In this document: positions 6,429 to 8,125 of the stretch, piece after piece
How positions within the stretch are numbered: the first letter of the stretch is position 1
Layout: every line of letters starts with the position of its first letter
Assembly (NCBI GenBank): GCA_905221065.1
Contig: CAJNBS010000029.1
Location: 1 to 8,125, forward strand
Reading direction: 5' to 3'
DNA length: 8,125 nt
Origin: a bacterium
Lineage (GTDB): Bacteria > Bacillota > Bacilli > Lactobacillales > Streptococcaceae
Translations under genes and position numbers: made by a program
Notes under the pieces: model-generated
Databases searched by the model: none
What the model was told of the DNA's origin: nothing
Seen by the model: the letters and a program-made list of their open reading frames with translations, nothing else

Positions 6429-7772
6429 ATGTCATTTACGAAATTTCAATTTAAAAACTATATTAGAGAAGCCTTGCAGGAGTTGAAATTTACAACTCCA
6501 ACAGAGGTACAAGATAAGTTGATTCCCATTGTCTTGGCAGGTCGTGACCTAGTCGGTGAATCAAAAACAGGTTCGGGTAAGACACATACTTTCTTGTTAC
6601 CAATTTTCCAGCAATTAGATGAAGCTAGCGATAGTGTACAAGCAGTGATTACTGCACCGAGTCGTGAGTTGGCTACTCAAATTTACCAAGCAGCCCGTCA
6701 GATTGCAACTCACTCAGAAGTGGAAGTTCGTGTGGTTAATTATGTGGGTGGTACGGATAAGGCTCGTCAGATTGAGAAATTGGCAAGCAATCAGCCTCAT
6801 ATTGTTATCGGAACACCAGGTCGTATCTACGACTTGGTTAAGTCTGGTGACCTAGCTATTCACAAGGCCAAGACCTTTGTGGTCGATGAGGCAGACATGA
6901 CCTTGGATATGGGATTCTTGGAAACTGTTGATAAGATTGCTGGAAGTCTTCCAAAAGACTTGCAATTCATGGTCTTCTCAGCGACTATTCCACAAAAGTT
7001 GCAACCATTCTTGAAAAAATACTTATCGAATCCTGTTATGGAGAAAATAAAGACCAAAACGGTCATTTCTGACACCATTGATAATTGGTTGATTTCAACC
7101 AAGGGACGTGACAAGAATGCTCAAATTTATCAATTGACTCAGTTGATGCAGCCTTATTTGGCAATGATTTTTGTTAACACTAAAACGCGTGCTGATGAAT
7201 TGCATTCATATCTGACTGCTCAAGGCTTGAAGGTAGCGAAGATTCATGGAGATATTGCCCCTCGTGAACGTAAGCGAATCATGAATCAGGTGAAAAATCT
7301 GGATTTTGAGTACATTGTCGCTACAGACTTGGCGGCGCGTGGGATTGACATTGAAGGTGTCAGTCATGTCATCAATGATGCCATTCCGCAAGACCTATCT
7401 TTCTTTGTGCACCGTGTTGGTCGTACCGGACGAAATGGCCTACCAGGGACAGCTATTACTCTTTACCAGCCAAGTGATGACTCGGATATCCGTGAGTTGG
7501 AGAAATTGGGAATCAAATTTACTCCTAAGATGGTCAAAGACGGGGAATTTCAAGATACTTATGACCGTGATCGTCGTGCCAACCGTGAGAAAAAACAAGA
7601 TAAACTTGATATCGAGATGATTGGTTTGGTCAAAAAGAAAAAGAAAAAAGTCAAACCGGGCTATAAGAAGAAGATTCAATGGGCGGTTGATGAAAAACGT
7701 CGCAAGACCAAGCGTGCTGAAAATCGCGCTCGCGGTCGTGCCGAGCGCAAAGCAAAACGCCAAACATTTTAA
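6429..7772 (+). CDS. cshB: DEAD-box ATP-dependent RNA helicase, CshB-like
   Basis: This enzyme uses ATP to unwind short RNA duplexes in the cytoplasm; relatives act in ribosome assembly, RNA decay and cold adaptation. All core motifs are present in the 447-aa protein: Q motif around FTTPTEVQ (21-28), motif I SKTGSGKT (45-52), Ia APSREL (76-81), Ib TPGR (129-132), II DEAD (153-156), III SAT (184-186), V ATDLAARGID (298-307) and VI HRVGRTGR (328-335). A strongly basic tail (about 382-447) with a run of six lysines at 402-407 likely binds RNA. Length and the short basic tail favour CshB over the longer CshA; this assignment is from family knowledge. The start ATG 6429 follows GAGGA (6420-6424). 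The gene has its own promoter, but its expected terminator looks damaged. Confidence 0.93.
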   Translation: MSFTKFQFKNYIREALQELKFTTPTEVQDKLIPIVLAGRDLVGESKTGSGKTHTFLLPIFQQLDEASDSVQAVITAPSRELATQIYQAARQIATHSEVEVRVVNYVGGTDKARQIEKLASNQPHIVIGTPGRIYDLVKSGDLAIHKAKTFVVDEADMTLDMGFLETVDKIAGSLPKDLQFMVFSATIPQKLQPFLKKYLSNPVMEKIKTKTVISDTIDNWLISTKGRDKNAQIYQLTQLMQPYLAMIFVNTKTRADELHSYLTAQGLKVAKIHGDIAPRERKRIMNQVKNLDFEYIVATDLAARGIDIEGVSHVINDAIPQDLSFFVHRVGRTGRNGLPGTAITLYQPSDDSDIRELEKLGIKFTPKMVKDGEFQDTYDRDRRANREKKQDKLDIEMIGLVKKKKKKVKPGYKKKIQWAVDEKRRKTKRAENRARGRAERKAKRQTF

Positions 7773-7776
7773 AATA

Positions 7777-7796
7777 GGTTGGGAAAAACTCAATTT
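7777..7796 (+). other. Half of a terminator-type hairpin after the helicase
   Basis: GGTTGGGAAAAACTCAATTT begins 4 nt after the helicase stop and resembles the left arm and loop of the terminator at 6301 (GGTTGGGA followed by CTCAA). No matching right arm (TCCCAACC) occurs anywhere between here and the window end. The similarity breaks exactly where a miniature-element-like sequence begins at 7797. I infer a terminator that lost its 3' half. Confidence 0.5.
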
Positions 7797-7942
7797 TATA
7801 GTGAAATAAAATCTGAACAAATAAATCAGGGAATTTGTAATGGATTGCAGTTAGAAGAGTAGGTCATGGTTGCTAAAGCATTTCTAGAAATTAATTTGAC
7901 TTTATTAATCGATTCGTTCGAATCCTACTTCAATCTACCATA
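7797..7942. mobile_element. Probable RUP/IS630-type miniature element or remnant
   Basis: The segment starts TATAGTGAAATAA and ends TTCAATCTACCATA. From memory these resemble the two ends of the pneumococcal RUP repeat (about 107 bp, thought to be moved by IS630-Spn1 into TA sites). The outer 11 bases are imperfect inverted repeats (7 matches). At about 146 bp it is longer than a RUP and its interior differs, so it may be a diverged relative or a chimera. It contains no credible ORF. It holds palindromes TTTCTAGAAA (7881-7890) and GATTCG/CGAATC (7911-7916 and 7919-7924). No search was possible. Confidence 0.4.
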
Positions 7943-7955
7943 GTAAAAAACGGAA

Positions 7956-7994
7956 AAAATCTTTCCACAATAAAACGCATAATATCAAGATTTT
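7956..7994. repeat. Short inverted repeat between miniature element and IS3 end
   Basis: AAAATCTT (7956-7963) is the exact reverse complement of AAGATTTT (7987-7994), separated by 23 nt. It could be leftover intergenic DNA, part of another small repeat, or the original sequence into which the IS3 element inserted. Apart from this and the RUP-like element, I see no gene, RNA or promoter in the 280 nt between the helicase stop and the IS3 orfA start. Confidence 0.4.
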
Positions 7995-8003
7995 AGTGAA
8001 CTG

Positions 8004-8049
8004 CACCCCAAAAGTTAGACAGAAAAAATCTAACTTTTGGGGTGTTTTT
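8004..8049 (+). terminator. Perfect 16-bp hairpin terminator at the IS3 left end
   Basis: CACCCCAAAAGTTAGA (8004-8019) is the exact reverse complement of 8029-8044, with a 9-nt A-rich loop, followed by TTTTT (8045-8049). The left arm is the IS terminal repeat. The right arm carries GGGGTG (8039-8044), the only ribosome-site-like sequence before the orfA ATG at 8053. The stem would therefore both stop incoming transcription and mask translation initiation of the transposase. The structure is seen; the protective role is established for several insertion sequences and inferred here. Confidence 0.85.
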
Positions 8050-8052
8050 ATT

Positions 8053-8125
8053 ATGAAATTAACTTATGATGATAAAGTTCAGATCTATGAACTTAGAAAA
8101 CAAGGATATAGCTTAGAGAAGCTTT
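8053..8125 (+). CDS. IS3-family transposase OrfA, N-terminal fragment cut by window edge
   Basis: The first 24 codons are visible: MKLTYDDKVQIYELRKQG then YSLEKL. This is the start of the helix-turn-helix DNA-binding domain of OrfA in IS150/IS861-like elements of streptococci. OrfA normally pairs with the DDE-integrase OrfB, made by a -1 frameshift, but OrfB is beyond the window. Its ribosome site is weak and lies inside the upstream hairpin, so expression should be low unless a junction promoter forms in a circular intermediate. Confidence 0.82.
   Translation, partial: MKLTYDDKVQIYELRKQGYSLEKL

Larger units (their letters stand above)
8002..8125 (+). mobile_element. IS3-family insertion sequence, left end (partial)
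   Basis: The element begins near TGCACCCCAAAAGTTAGAC, a terminal repeat typical of IS150/IS861-like IS3 elements, followed by the start of orfA 30-50 nt in. It runs off the right edge, so completeness, orfB and the target duplication cannot be assessed. The left boundary may lie a few bases further left (TGAACTGCACC at 7997). Confidence 0.8.

Noticed and set aside
7440..7820. 126-codon open frame on the minus strand
   Set aside because: It is antisense to a clearly coding helicase gene, lacks a recognisable domain, and its composition follows the complement of lysine- and arginine-rich codons. The other antisense frames over prfB, ptsG and the hydrolase fail for the same reason.
7905..7942. 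tRNA 3' end (GTTCGAATCC-like T-arm followed by ACCA)
   Set aside because: The T-stem does not pair properly, the spacing to CCA is off by one, and no 5' acceptor strand or anticodon arm is present. The resemblance comes from a small palindrome in the RUP-like element.
1..8125. CRISPR array, toxin-antitoxin, phage-defence or secondary-metabolite cluster
   Set aside because: No regularly spaced repeats or associated gene families are seen; all sizeable coding regions are assigned to conserved families or IS fragments.

Overview
The window looks like a chromosomal segment from a mitis-group Streptococcus (S. mitis, S. oralis or S. pneumoniae type). I base this on the gene order prfB-ftsE-ftsX-PTS IICBA, on proteins that closely resemble the pneumococcal versions I remember, on AT-rich DNA with extended -10 promoters (TGnTATAAT), and on the types of insertion sequence present. 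The species is an inference; no database was searched.

Layout. Positions 1-131 (minus strand) hold the start of an IS30-family transposase, with a hairpin-rich end reaching to about 227. A promoter at 279-307 then drives a tight rightward cluster: prfB (peptide release factor 2, with an intact programmed +1 frameshift), ftsE and ftsX (division ABC complex). A terminator closes it at 3078-3102. A second promoter, embedded in one perfect dyad and followed by another, drives a single-polypeptide glucose-family PTS transporter (IICBA, ptsG type, 3241-5421) ending in a strong terminator. Next come an endonuclease/exonuclease/phosphatase-fold hydrolase (5473-6288) with its own terminator, and a separately promoted DEAD-box RNA helicase (cshB type, 6429-7772). 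The last 350 bases are a patchwork: half of a terminator-like hairpin, a probable RUP/IS630-type miniature element (about 7797-7942), a short inverted repeat, and the left end of an IS3-family element with its terminator hairpin and the first 24 codons of orfA.

How the genes fit together. prfB, ftsE and ftsX are probably one transcript, which links a self-regulated translation termination factor to the FtsEX machine that controls peptidoglycan hydrolysis at the septum. The PTS gene is a separate metabolic unit with operator-like structures at its promoter. The hydrolase has no visible promoter and may depend on leak-through from the PTS gene. The helicase belongs to RNA metabolism. These are mostly conserved housekeeping genes bracketed by two unrelated insertion sequences.

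I did not find a previously undescribed multi-gene system. The points most worth a second look are the double dyad at the PTS promoter, the miniature-element junction that cuts off the helicase terminator, and the IS3 end whose hairpin appears to cover its own ribosome binding site.
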